Below, in pieces: positions 43,513-53,509 of a stretch of 64,000 bases of DNA (positions are counted from its first letter, which is position 1; each line of letters starts with the position of its first letter). Below the pieces are notes generated by a model. It ran no database searches and was not told the DNA's origin. It saw only the letters and a list, made by a program, of their open reading frames with translations. Source of the DNA: Rhyzopertha dominica (Eukaryota; Arthropoda; Insecta; Coleoptera; Bostrichidae); contig QCXZ01000137.1 in assembly GCA_025024175.1 (NCBI GenBank), positions 19,034,001-19,098,000 of the forward strand, in the 5' to 3' direction. The translations under genes and the position numbers were made by a program.

Positions 43513-44690
43513 ATTAACACATCTCTTAAAAGACACTGAAGACGCAATGTGCTAAAGCTTCAGTGCAGTGGGTTCCCAACGCTACATACTATCGTTTACT
43601 ATGCAACCATAATAATAATTACTCATTCGCAAGGATGGGCGTGTCGACCTTACAGACAATTCCATTGTTTACCTATCAGCAATGTGACGACGTCGACATT
43701 ATAACTGACGTCGACGATGTCAGCTATGTTGACTACATAGAAATATTGATACTTGGTAGATTTGTGAAATGAAAGCAAGCAAATAATCTGTGTCCGCATC
43801 GCTACGGATACACAGTTTTTATTCCGTTGAGGAATACCTCTGGAGGCAAATTTGCTACTCTATATGTATGTAATATGTGTTAAATGTTACTTGTTGTATT
43901 ACTTACTGTAGTGAGTATTGTTTCTATCCATCTTGTATTTAATTATGTATTATCTGATGCTTGTATACCTACTTATGTATAACGATGTGACGTGTCTCAT
44001 GTCCTTTTGTAGGAGTTATAGACAAATAAACGACATAAATATAAACATTTATCTCAATATGTTTGTATCCTTTAACGCCAAAAGAAGAGTTTCATATGAC
44101 TATAAATTAAAATTCTATTTATTAAATCTATTTTGTTCTGCTTAATGTGACATCTACCTATAACAAAAACAAACAGAAAAATTCTTATTTCGGTGAGTAT
44201 CTAAAAATACACGGATACACGGACTTGAGTATCCGTAAAAGTATAGATATATTCATTATGATTAGGTATAGCTCTTCACAAATCATCTGTAAATTTTACC
44301 TACTTTAACCGGTATTTATGCATGATATTTGCATTTTCTCCGTACTCTTTATGATGCCTATAAGTTTCGTTTGGACAAATGTTAGCAGTATAATAAGTAG
44401 GCAAACGTGCTACATTACGCATGAGTATTGTTTACCTCACTACCTCACATACATTTTAAAGCAAGATATTATCTCTTCAGCTCATTAGCTTATCAGTAAT
44501 CACAAAATGAGCTTTGATGCCTTTAATTCTTGAATAACATAATTTGGTACGTCGTAAAGGCGATACTTACATCTTTCATAAATAATAGGTATGTACCATA
44601 CGTGACCATACGACAAAATGCAAAAAAAATATTATCGCCCCATAAGAAAACAATTGACTCCAGCCAACCCGAGCAGGTAAAGAGCGTCGA
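43513..44690. other. AT-rich DNA, no supported gene
   Basis: The frames at 43563-43772 and 43918-44145 (+) have no recognised motif. The stretch GACGACGTCGACATT...GACGTCGACGATGTC at 43688-43720 is a small imperfect palindrome. Confidence 0.5.
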
Positions 44691-45230
44691 CAAATAGATC
44701 AAACTCCAGGCGATCCGCAATTGAGTAGAAAGCTTTGGTAATGATCTCTTCTGAGCCCTGGATGAGGCAGATATAAATTTGTGGCGCTTTCGCTAACACC
44801 GGAGTCGGGGACAAAATGGCGCGCCCCTTCTCGGACCCGTAGTCATGACGACGCACTCCTTGGCGTCGGGACGGTGACAGAGCTGCCGCCGGCGACCCCT
44901 GTACGGTCACCGGCTGGGCGGCGGACGTCCCGAGACCCCCCGACGGCGGTGGAAGCGGCGGAGTAAATTAAGCGAGAAATCTTTGCGTGCATAATTAGGA
45001 GCAACGGGTCGTGTCGGGGGTTGAGGGAAAGCTTGCGAAGCGAGAGGTTTCTTCGGTGGAACACGCTGATTGATGAATTCTCGTGTTTGGAACGCGTGGA
45101 GAGGCGGAAATCCTTCATGGTGTCTTTATTCCATAAGGCACTCGGAAATTGATGGGACTTGTCCTTTCTGCCGTTTGCCTTTACCTTGAGTGCTCGTGCA
45201 TGCATAACGGATTCCCTTGCTTGTTGCTAG
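44690..45230. promoter_or_regulatory. Largest GC-rich island, candidate regulatory element
   Basis: The most GC-rich stretch of the window lies at 44800-44960 (GGCGCGCCCC, GAGCTGCCGCCGGCGACCCC, GGCTGGGCGGCGGACGTCCC). It contains GCGCTTTCGC, close to an E2F site, and ACAAAATGGC, whose reverse (GCCATTTTGT) fits the GCCAT core bound by Pho/YY1 proteins. Frames run through on both strands (for example 44843-45205 minus, 120 aa, and 44781-44966 plus), but their peptides look compositional and match nothing I know. It could be a CpG-rich promoter, a Polycomb-type element or a 5' UTR. Confidence 0.35.
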
Positions 45231-45755
45231 ACTGCATTTCTACATTGCATTTTTATACACAGTGCAAGACAGATGGGTCGGTTACTTAATAATACTTTGG
45301 ATTTTTTGTAAATTCGTTATAAATTTTAGGATCTTCTTGTGGAAGATAGATGACGTGAACGTTATGTATCCAGATTTTTAACGTCAGTCGTTCTATCATC
45401 TAAAGGGTGCTTTACCGTTTCACATAAGTTGGCAGATAATACACGCTCACCAGGATGTGATGGAAACCTTAAAACTGCAGCCAATGACCTATTGCTTATA
45501 ATAAGTACCTTCATAAATCGCCGTTTCACATCCATACAAGCGAAAAAACAGCTTCGTGAAGTTCAAAACAAAAACTTTATGGACAGTTTGTCGGAGATAA
45601 CAAGAAACCAGTTTAAAAGCGTATCGACCAGCAACTGGACCTAAATAACCCCCACATATGTCTACTTCACTCTTCACGGATGAGTCCAGGTCCTGCTTAG
45701 GCTCACCATATCGTTGAAAAGGAGGCTGGAGACGAAGACGAGAACGATTCGTGGA
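45231..45755. other. No supported gene
   Basis: The frames at 45429-45644 (+) and 45489-45677 (-) overlap on opposite strands and carry no known motif. Confidence 0.45.
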
Positions 45756-45757
45756 TA

Positions 45758-47862
45758 GGGGATAGTAAGTAACCCAAGATTGGACAGTATTTTAAGACGG
45801 GACACCTTTATAAATTAGAAATTTTGAGTTTACAGCGCCATCTCTGGGTTGATTACTCATCTTCACCATCTTAGATTTATCACGGACATTTAGAATAAAC
45901 ATTATAGACTAGTTTCGTACAAATTTGTCTGGAATTTTACGTGATGAATTTTGTAGGTTTTTTAAGATTTTTTAAGATGGGACATCGCCACGTTTCCCAA
46001 GTTAGGACGTCTCATGTCGAGAAACCACTTTGTTACAATGCAATCTGAAGAGCTTTTAGAGTTGTTTAGCGTCTTGCTGAGCTAGCTGTTCATTACAGAT
46101 GCGTAAACTGTATGGTTACAAAAGAAAAACGGACCGTGGGAAACGGTCCACTTACGATATGTTTGAGGTTGTTAAGAAGGTTAGAAACAATGAGTCATCA
46201 ATTGACAGGCCGCAGATAGATACCACGTCCCGAAAAGTACACTAGAGAGAAGGGTCACGAAATGTGAAAGAACATGAAAATAACTTGAGAGATTTAGGCA
46301 GATCTTTTCCGATGAACAAGAACAAGAAATTGTGGAATACATCCTCAAAACTGAAAACAGGTTTTCTTGACATAATATAAGCAGAACTCCGCAAGTTGAC
46401 ATTTGATTTTACAAGTCCCTAATAATTTCAATAAAGATACTAAAAGGCGCCAAAGATGGGTTTACGGGTTTTTAAGTAGGCACAAAAATATTTTGCTGAG
46501 AAAACCAGAAGCGACGATCAATGCCGAGCCACGGGCTTTCAACAAGAATGCAGTTCAAAGTTTTTTCAAAAACCTTGAAAATATTTACAACGGTTCAGAA
46601 GATACCAAAAACTCTCGCGCAGAAGGGTAAAAGGCAGGTTGGCGGTCTGAGAAGTGCCGAAAGCGGAGTCAATGTTACTGCTGTGGCTTCGATGAGTGAG
46701 AGTGGGCATTTTTAGCTCCAGCCATTATTTTTCCCAGAACGCGAATAAAACCAGAACATATGGATAATTTTGTTGATCAAACCAAACCGTCTCAGCAACA
46801 TCCAGTACTTATTATTTTAGACGGTCATTGCTCCTATACAAAAAGTTTGCCCGTCATAAACTTTTGCAGTGAAAATGGTGTGATTTTGTTATCCTTACCA
46901 CCTCATTGGACGCACAAAATGCAACTACTAGACGTTGCATATTTTAAGTCGTGGAAAAAAAGCATTGCAGTCGTACTTTTGGCATCTACCAAATAGCTGA
47001 AACTGTTAAAGAGGCCTTTAAGAAAGCAGAGAAATGGAAAAACTGGCATTTGGTCATTTAATGACCTGGTATTCCAGGATTTCGAGTTTGCCTCATCAAA
47101 AACTACCGAAATGCAAGAAGATGCTGAAAATATAAATCCACTGGAGGAGGATATTCGTCCTATTATTATTGATCAAAATTTACATGAAAATCTCATTCCT
47201 TCTACGTCAAGAGAGTGTAGGTCGACAACGGAGGAACATAAAAACTGTGATTTCGAAGATGATCAACCGTTATCAACTTTTGTAACGCAACAAAAAATTG
47301 CAAAACGCATCCATGGAAGGTTTTCACCTAAGATAAAGGTTATTGGCATAAGTCGATTACTAAAAGCAAAGAAGACACAAAAATCATCTGGCTAAATATC
47401 TTATAACAAAAAATGTTCTTGGCGAAAACAAAAACCAAAATTATGAAAAGCCTAGTTCCAGCAAAACTAAACCTAACACCAAATATGTTGACGATACCGA
47501 ATGCATCCTGTGTGGTGAGAAGTATAATCACAAGACTGGTACAAGTGCCACAAGTGCTTAAGATGGGCTTATGAATCATGTGTCTTGGACGAAAAATTTT
47601 TCACATATACTGTTTGTGAAGTGTGATGTCCCATCTTGGGTGATTAGGTGTCTGAACTTAGGAGGCAAGTGTCCTAAGGTGGGACATATGCACTGTCTAA
47701 AAATAGAAATTAAGGTGTTTTGTTTATTGTACTCTATTTTGTCACATATTATGCTTCTATAGGTTGAATAAAGAATTATCTGGTTATATGACTTTGTTTT
47801 GTTTACTGTCGATTAAAAAAAACAAGTTTCAAAAAACCGTCCCATTTTGGGTTACTTTCCCC
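45758..47862 (+). mobile_element. Pogo/Tigger-like DNA transposon with both ends
   Basis: The left end GGGGATAGTAAGTAACCCAA (45758) and the right end, read on the minus strand, GGGGAAAGTAACCCAAAATG (47862) are inverted copies with small indels. TA flanks both (45756-45757 and 47863-47864), the expected Tc1/mariner-pogo target. Length is 2105 bp. Inside is a degenerate pogo-type transposase on the plus strand. The hexamer GGGACA/TGTCCC and close variants recur near both ends (about 45798, 45978, 47627, 47684, 47839), which look like subterminal transposase-binding repeats. Confidence 0.85.
46099..47560 (+). pseudogene. Degenerate pogo/Tigger transposase
   Basis: ATG at 46099 begins MRKLYGYKRKTDRGKRSTYD, the helix-turn-helix start of pogo transposases. 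After a frameshift comes WVYGFLSRHKNILLRKPEAT (46458-46517), the CENP-B-type DNA-binding domain. Then AQKGKRQVGGL appears in another frame (46617), where the first catalytic Asp region should precede it. At 46760-46960 come VLIILDGHCSYTK and LLSLPPHWTHKMQLLDV, the second Asp and the HxxHxLQPLDV block of the DDE domain. CILCGEKYNHKTG at about 47505 suggests a C-terminal Cys-rich finger. Several frameshifts and stops mean no functional enzyme. Confidence 0.85.
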
Positions 47863-47864
47863 TA

Positions 47865-48230
47865 CATTGGGTATGGTATTGAATCGGTTTTTACATGTGC
47901 CGGATGCAAGTGTTTGGAGCATAGTAGAAAGGAAAGTCCGGGATCTCGCAATGCATCAACTACATTAAATCAATGGCTTTCCAATTTTTAATTGGAAAAC
48001 TAAGGTACCGCATTGTAATGTACCGTCAACTGGAGTCTCAGGTTTGAACAGGGAGCATAGAAGACATAGTATACTTGTCCCTGTGGAGCAAGAGAGCTAT
48101 TGGGTAGCAAATATTATATAATGTAATATATAATACCATTATCACTATTTAACTCTAGATTATTGTTTTACCTTGAACATAAGTTCAGAGGACGACAAGT
48201 GAAATCTAGAGGCACTGCTTCCTCTTTGTC
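47865..48230. other. Short unassigned interval
   Basis: It lies between the pogo right end and the next mariner remnant. Nothing is recognised. Confidence 0.4.
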
Positions 48231-48239
48231 TAATACAGG

Positions 48240-48740
48240 GCCTCTGGAAAGTGTAATGAGGAGTTGCTAATATCCCAATCCCCTTATTAAGTTGTTTTAG
48301 TCTCTAAGTACATCGATGAGGATTAGCATCGCTCCAATATCTGCAATTATAACTATTAACACGGTTATTTAAAAAAAACGTGACTCGACTGAGAAGCAAG
48401 TATTGTAAAGGTTATGTGGATTGTAATTGCTGAGAACTTCCGTGAAGTTTTTGCAGCATTCCATCCTTCTATCAAAATCATCATTATTTAATCCACGCCT
48501 CAAGTGAATTTTGAAACGATGAAATTTACGTTTACGTAGAATACTGAAGACTGATAACAGTGACTTCAGAAATGTGTCATAATATCTTTCGAATACGGTG
48601 CGTAACTTCCATCAGAGCAATATGACCCAAAACGGCAACAGGAGTAGGTTCATCAGCAACAACTTGGACGAGCTTACGTTTCTAATTCTTAGACGATCCA
48701 GTGCGAAAAATGTAAAATTAAAAAATTCAGGATAAATTGA
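48240..48740 (-). pseudogene. Mariner-like (Tc3/SETMAR-type) transposase remnant
   Basis: Minus strand from about 48690: VVADEPTPVAVLGHIALMEV, then (about 48535) RKRKFHRFKIHLRRGLNNDD, FDRRMECCKNFTEVL, and further on VTFFLNNRVNSYNCRYWSDA, NPHRCT. This follows the insect mariner-like order HKFHPYKIxLVQELNEDDFDRRLxFC, then F-LNGHVNRHNCRYW---NPH. The middle block is one open frame of about 70 codons, so decay is moderate. The first catalytic Asp block and the DPP-type C-terminal block are not seen. No termini were identified. Confidence 0.75.
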
Positions 48741-49092
48741 AGACCGTTAAGTTGTTTCAGTTTTAATGCGTTAGGGATCCAATTATATATTTTCGTTTTT
48801 TAACAAGAAAATTTATTGAGCAGATACATCCGCAATAAATTGAGAGAGCTGCCTTAGTAGAGGGTTGTTCATTTCGAATGCTATTTATTGAGAGTGGTTA
48901 AATCGAAACGTCACAGAATTGCGAGAATTGAAGATTTCGACTAAAGAACGTTTAAGAAGTTCAAGAATCATATAGGTAAATATATGTCGTACACCCTTGA
49001 AAAACAAAAATTCATCTTTTTTGAAAGCTCTCAAAAAATTAAGCCAAAATGTGTAATGGACTAACATAGATAAATTGACATTTGGTAATCGT

Positions 49093-49094
<2 letters not shown>
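48741..49094. other. AT-rich DNA, nothing recognised
   Basis: The frame at 48885-49067 (-) has no known motif. Confidence 0.45.

Positions 49095-49147
<53 letters not shown>
49095..49147. repeat. (AT)n microsatellite
   Basis: About 26 uninterrupted AT dinucleotides, a self-complementary tract and the longest simple repeat in the window. Confidence 0.98.
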
Positions 49148-49149
<2 letters not shown>

Positions 49150-49219
49150 ATAAGACATAAAAACGCGGAAGTTTCAGTATACCCAGTTCAGAAAAGAACT
49201 ATTTCGAGAAACAAACAAT

Positions 49220-49640
49220 TCACAAATAATTCCGGCGGTTCCTAAATAAGTTTTGAGGAAGAAGCAAATTCCAACATATGAAAAATTCTCGTAAATTTAG
49301 GTCTGTCAAATTGGACTGCATCAGTGCCGACATGATGACGTGGTACAGCCCAGACCAGATACCGTATATTGCACAAATTGCGGACATTTGTTGTAAAACC
49401 GATACTTTCCTGCTGAATGGAACTTGTCCAAGGTTTTTGTGATAGCTAAAAAAATCAAGAGAGAATTCAGGACTTAAAGACATGTATCAACACACATGGT
49501 TGCGCAACAGCTTTGCCAAAAAGCGTCGACGATATACTCTACGAGCAGCAGAGGCCAACAAAAAATTGTCGTAACTCCGAGGGTTCCAAAGCATTTAACA
49601 CGATTAATCATGACTTCTTCTTGTCGTCAACCGTCAAGCT
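49220..49640 (+). pseudogene. LINE reverse transcriptase N-terminal remnant
   Basis: Plus strand: KLDCISADMMTWYSPDQIPY, IAQIADICCKTDTF (about 49310-49405), then after a frameshift EWNLSKVFVIAKKIKREF (about 49415-49460), and SKAFNTINHDFF at about 49585 (motif A; family form SKAFDTINHD, with the catalytic Asp changed to Asn). The layout is the start of a CR1/Jockey-like reverse transcriptase. The minus-strand frame at 49220-49483 is its shadow. Frameshifts and the motif A change make it dead. Confidence 0.7.
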
Positions 49641-49699
49641 CGTTGCAAATTTTCTTTTATTCTTAAATGGCAAAAAGTAATATTGAAAATGTTTGCGTT

Positions 49700-50769
49700 C
49701 GAGTTCCACAAAGTTCACTGTATAAAAAGGTATTTTGCCCTCTTGAAATATTACATTTCATTCGGCATGGTATTATGGGCACGAAGTTAAAAATTAAGTT
49801 TTTTTGTTTACACACTTAAATTGTTGCGATACATTTTATAAAACCTGTATTGATTAAGTTTATTTGAAAAAAGTTCAGCGCGTGCAAAATTTCTACTTAT
49901 GATTCCGAAAAAAGGATTACGTTAATGAAGTACCCATCTATCGCTATCGCTAAATTACAGGATTGTCAGTATCAGATCAGTAGTCAATTAATGCACAATA
50001 TAAGTACATAATGTACATACAGCAATATTATATCTACTTTCATTAAATTGTTTTTAATTTATACCTTATACCTTGCTCTATAATAATTAACAGTCTACCC
50101 TTTCACTCTAACATCTCTTTTTCTTATTCCGTATTCGTTACTATTTTGTTTTTTCGAAAGCGGTATGTCGTATACAAAATACAAGAAAATCCCTTAAAAA
50201 TTTTTTTTCGTGAAAACGCAATCTTTTTTTGACCTAACCAATCAACACCGATATCTCAAATGCCTTTGTATGTACATTTTATAAAGTTTGAAATAAAACT
50301 AAATACATCGATTGGTCTGGTGGCGCCATCTGTCTTCTAGTGGTACATTTACACGTCGATACAGACTAAGACGACAACGAGCGACTATAATAAAGGAATC
50401 CTTTTATATCCAGTCACTAACAAAGGTCACTACGAATCTGCTTTTAGTGCAACATAATATTTACAGAATACTATACTGATACTAAACCATATTCTTTTAG
50501 AATTGCTTGCAACAAGCCACATTTAATTCTTACTTTGCTTTTTGCAAACTCTAAATATTTAATCAAATCATCATTCCATTAAAATCTACAATAGCAGTGT
50601 TAGTTGCCGATGTTCATTATTTCGAAGTATCTACAAATCCAATGAGTGCATGGAAATATTTGCGGAATATAGGCAAATGCTTTTAAACTTAGTTCAAATA
50701 AATGTTTATAATTTTAATTTTGAATTAAAACAACAACGAAGTAATAAATGGAGGAAATAAGGTATATTT
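49700..50769. other. AT-rich DNA downstream of PAQR3, no supported gene
   Basis: Nothing coding was seen. GGTGGCGCCATCTGTCTTCT lies at 50320-50339 within a slightly GC-richer patch. Confidence 0.5.
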
Positions 50770-50775
50770 TTTATT
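50770..50775 (-). terminator. Candidate poly(A) signal of PAQR3
   Basis: AATAAA on the minus strand, about 170 bp past the stop codon. A second AATAAA lies only 3 bp past the stop (50937-50942), which is probably too close to serve. Confidence 0.4.
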
Positions 50776-50944
50776 GTTTAACAACACCTCCAGCACATAT
50801 AGAAACAATATAAAAACTTCAAATCGAAGGCAAGTACGTTGCTCTTTAATCTTCATCTTTCCTATCCCTCCTTTCCCAGCGGCAAGTTTACTCGACTATT
50901 CCCAGCAGAAATATACAATAATTCCAATAAATAACATTTATTAC

Positions 50945-51178
50945 TTAGGGTAGCCGCATGTTGTTGGCGCAGGCATGATTCATCCTATACTCTACATACA
51001 TTATACCCGTATTATGCCAGTAGTACAATGCAAGAGTAACGAGTAAATGCCACCAGTTGTGGGAATGGCCCAAATAATTGAATTTTCCAATGAAAAACCT
51101 TTCTGGTACCTTCAGTATATAGATTGAAAACGCTAAACCGCTAATGAAGTACATGCCCAAAACTCTGGGAACAAGGAG
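50945..51178 (-). CDS. PAQR3 last exon
   Basis: 234 bp including the TAA stop, after TTTTTAG. It encodes segments 6 and 7: VPRVLGMYFISG, KVPERFFIGKFNYLG, then HNWWHLLVTLALYYWH, with the HxxxH metal motif. The C-terminus is ...MRLP. Confidence 0.93.
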   Translation of the reverse strand, partial: LLVPRVLGMYFISGLAFSIYILKVPERFFIGKFNYLGHSHNWWHLLVTLALYYWHNTGIMYVEYRMNHACANNMRLP

Positions 51179-53114
51179 CTAAAAACAGAAAAAGTTTTTT
51201 TAATGTATTTATAAAGTTTTTATGATAAACTTACGGCAACAACGGGGTTCTCAAAACCGCCCATGATATAACTCCAGTGCAAAGTAGGCACCACTCCATA
51301 TGCAGCCCACGCTATAAATACAAGGGTTTTCACGTTAGAGTGGACCTCAAATTTGGGAATCTGAATAATCATAGCTGCTACGAAGATTAGCGTTACGCTA
51401 ATCAAGTAGAAGTTTTGGAGATCCTGAAACAAAAATATCTTAATTTCTGCAAGCAAAAGGATTGCAAGATTTACCTGGAGACACCAAAAGGCGTAAAATA
51501 TGCCTGATGTATAAATGGCCAAAAGTGACAAAGCTATACCAAACAAATCAAGAGAAAGGAAATTGTTGAAATCACGTGCAGATCTGCAGGAGAACGTATG
51601 ATATATAGCAGAGAAGCCCATACACATCTACAAAATAGACAACTGTTAGGTATTCCAAATTTTAGTACAGAAATGTTGTAATACCTGAAAGCAAGCCAAG
51701 ACAACACCCACGATGAGTTTGTCACTCAAAGAGACATGAATTTGAAGAAGTACTAGGTCGTATATTGTCAGTCCAATGAATAGCATAAGCCCAAAAAGGT
51801 GCGACCATATGTTTATGGTTTCATTTGTCCACCAAAACATACTAAAACAAAAACCAAATTAACTACAGCTCTAGTAGTCAAAGAAGCTTCTGTGTCATAT
51901 AAAGCCTTCGCTGATAGTAGATATTCTGATATCTGACTTGAGAAATCAATTTCACCTTATTACTATAGTTTTGTTTTCAATTACTTCCACATCCAACGGA
52001 TGGGAAGTATTGTATCACGAAAAAAATTTTCGAAAATTTTTATTTGCTCATTCGCTTTAAAATGGTCGAAAACGCAAAAAAAAATTTGAACAAAGAAAAA
52101 TTTCTTGTCTGTGTGTCTGTGGTTTTGTTTGTATGCACGATAACTTTCGAAAGACTTAATATATGAACTTGAAATTTGGCAAACGTATAAACTTCAACTA
52201 CCCAAAGCGACCTATTGTTTGCAGGGTAAGTACGGTATGGGGAAGGGGGTAACTACCCTTTTTGCAAATTTTTATTTTTTATATTTTTTCGTTTTAGTAT
52301 GTGAGTGTGCGAGTATTATTCGCTCTTATAAATTTTCGGTGCAGCAAACTGTTTAGAAGATATTAACAAAAAAGCGTCACTTAAAGAAAACGGTTTTTTC
52401 TAAATATCCCCGAATATACTTAGTATATTCAAAAAATGAAAATGCTATCAGATAGGAAATAAAATTTCTCACAAAAAGTGTGTTAGAAAATTTATTCAAA
52501 ATTTTGGCATTTTCGAAATATTTCCAAAAAACCTATTTTGGTCCCTGCTCGTACGATGTTTTTTTAAATTTTGGTATTATATAGAAAATCAAATTTCTGA
52601 TCAGAAAGCACTCTTGTAATTTTTTGTTAAGTTAATAATTTTCGAGGTATTTGGAAAAACCGATTTTAAAATTGATATATTTTTGCTAATATCTTAGATA
52701 AAATGTGTAGAGAGGCAAAATGCTCAAAATCTGATTACTAATCGTATAATATAAGAAATAAAAACATAAATGTCATTTTGACAATTGGATGTGGAAGTAT
52801 TGATTCAATTTGCAGCGGTTTTTTACATCAATATATTAAAGATTGCTTGTATCAGGTCAAGCTTTGCTTTTACTATTACCTACCAACCTTTCTAAACAGG
52901 TCTTAACATCTAATGTTCCTCTGTACCCATCGGTAATATAAATGTTATGTCTGAGAAACTCAGGTGCATCGTCGAATCGAAATACTCGCTTAGATTTCTC
53001 GCAGTAGTATTCAGCAACTATAATTTTTCCGTCAACTGGAGGTACGATTTGGCTGTTGGAGTAAACATTTCCGTTTAGGTTGTCTAGGAGACTTTCAGTG
53101 TGGTCGTGTTTGAC
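50945..53114 (-). CDS. PAQR3-like progestin and adipoQ receptor, seven-transmembrane protein
   Basis: In vertebrates PAQR3 is a Golgi membrane protein that holds Raf kinase at the Golgi and dampens ERK signalling; PAQR proteins carry a hydrolase-like metal site. Minus-strand exons are 53114-52888, 51841-51685, 51627-51475, 51423-51235 and 51178-50945. All introns are GT-AG and the phases join exactly (phase 2 at the first junction, then 0). They give 319 residues plus stop. Visible marks are NIYITDGYRG before the first membrane segment, ETINIWSH (ExxNxxxH), SAIYH (SxxxH), SLDLFGI and HNWWH (HxxxH), seven hydrophobic segments, and KVPERFF and FNYLGHSHNWWH as in PAQR3. Adiponectin-receptor paralogues are less likely because CLES-FWWTNETIN and LHWSYIMGG align with PAQR3. 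No start codon lies in the first of these exons, so a 5' exon is needed. Confidence 0.93.
51235..51423 (-). CDS. PAQR3 exon 5
   Basis: 189 bp, phase 0, between TTTCAG and GCC|GTAAGT. It encodes segments 4 and 5 and ends GVVPTLHWSYIMGGFENPVV. Confidence 0.93.
51475..51627 (-). CDS. PAQR3 exon 4
   Basis: 153 bp, phase 0 at both ends, between TTTGTAG and CAG|GTAAAT. It encodes the rest of segment 2 with SAIYH, and segment 3 with SLDLFGIALSLLAIYTSG. His and Asp here are metal ligands in the family. Confidence 0.93.
51685..51841 (-). CDS. PAQR3 exon 3
   Basis: 157 bp between TTTTAG and CAG|GTATTA. It encodes MFWWTNETINIWSHLFG and the first membrane segment, with the ExxNxxxH motif, into the second segment (LIVGVVLACFQ). 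A 1,046 bp intron on its 5' side holds the inverted-repeat element at 51983-52798. Confidence 0.93.
51983..52798. mobile_element. 816 bp inverted-repeat element inside a PAQR3 intron
   Basis: Termini ACTTCCACATCCAA (51983) and its exact reverse complement ending at 52798 form 14-bp inverted repeats. The interior is very AT-rich, without a transposase, and matches 38525-39305 in opposite orientation. Flanks CAATT and ATTGA do not give a clear target duplication. Superfamily unknown. It lies wholly between PAQR3 exons 2 and 3. Confidence 0.8.
52888..53114 (-). CDS. PAQR3 exon 2 (first certain exon)
   Basis: 227 bp, starting after TTTTTTCCAG at 53115 and ending AAAG|GTTGGT, which leaves two bases of a split Ser codon. 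It encodes the cytosolic N-terminal region from VKHDHTESLLDN to ITDGYRGTLDVKTCLE. The donor GTTGGT is weak, but it is the only one that restores the CLES-MFWWTNET reading. Confidence 0.9.
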
Positions 53115-53149
53115 CTGGAAAAAATAAACATGTGTATAGAACAAATTAT

Positions 53150-53490
53150 GGGGTCACGTGCAGCAGTAGCATTAAAATAAATACATAAAAATATTTCTAT
53201 ATCCAACGCAGAAAAATAATTAACTATTAATGGTAGAAGCGGCTGAAAAATTTCAGGAATCTAATAGTCCGAATTGTGCTATTATAAGCAACATATACGT
53301 CCTGACATAGTGTAATCTGTCAGAAGTCTGGTGTTTTTGTCAGTTTGTAAAAATCTTATATTATTTGAACACTGCTGTTGTTAAGTATTCGAGTAGGTAC
53401 CGTGAAAAATTGAACTAACACGAAAAAACGTTAGCGCTATGATTTACTACGATTTTCGTTGTGGTTGAACTCAACAATACAATACATGGA
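53150..53490. other. Intronic or 5' flanking DNA, nothing recognised
   Basis: It lies between PAQR3 exon 2 and the mariner remnant. No exon is evident. Confidence 0.4.
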
Positions 53491-53509
53491 ATGTTTCTGC
53501 ATAATAAAT

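Noticed and set aside
44843..45205. 120-residue minus-strand open frame in the GC island
   Set aside because: The peptide is compositional (Arg/Ser/Gly-rich), overlaps open frames in other phases, and shows no known domain or splice context.
49095..49147. CRISPR or functional array
   Set aside because: It is a plain AT dinucleotide repeat. No spaced repeats of CRISPR type exist anywhere in the window.
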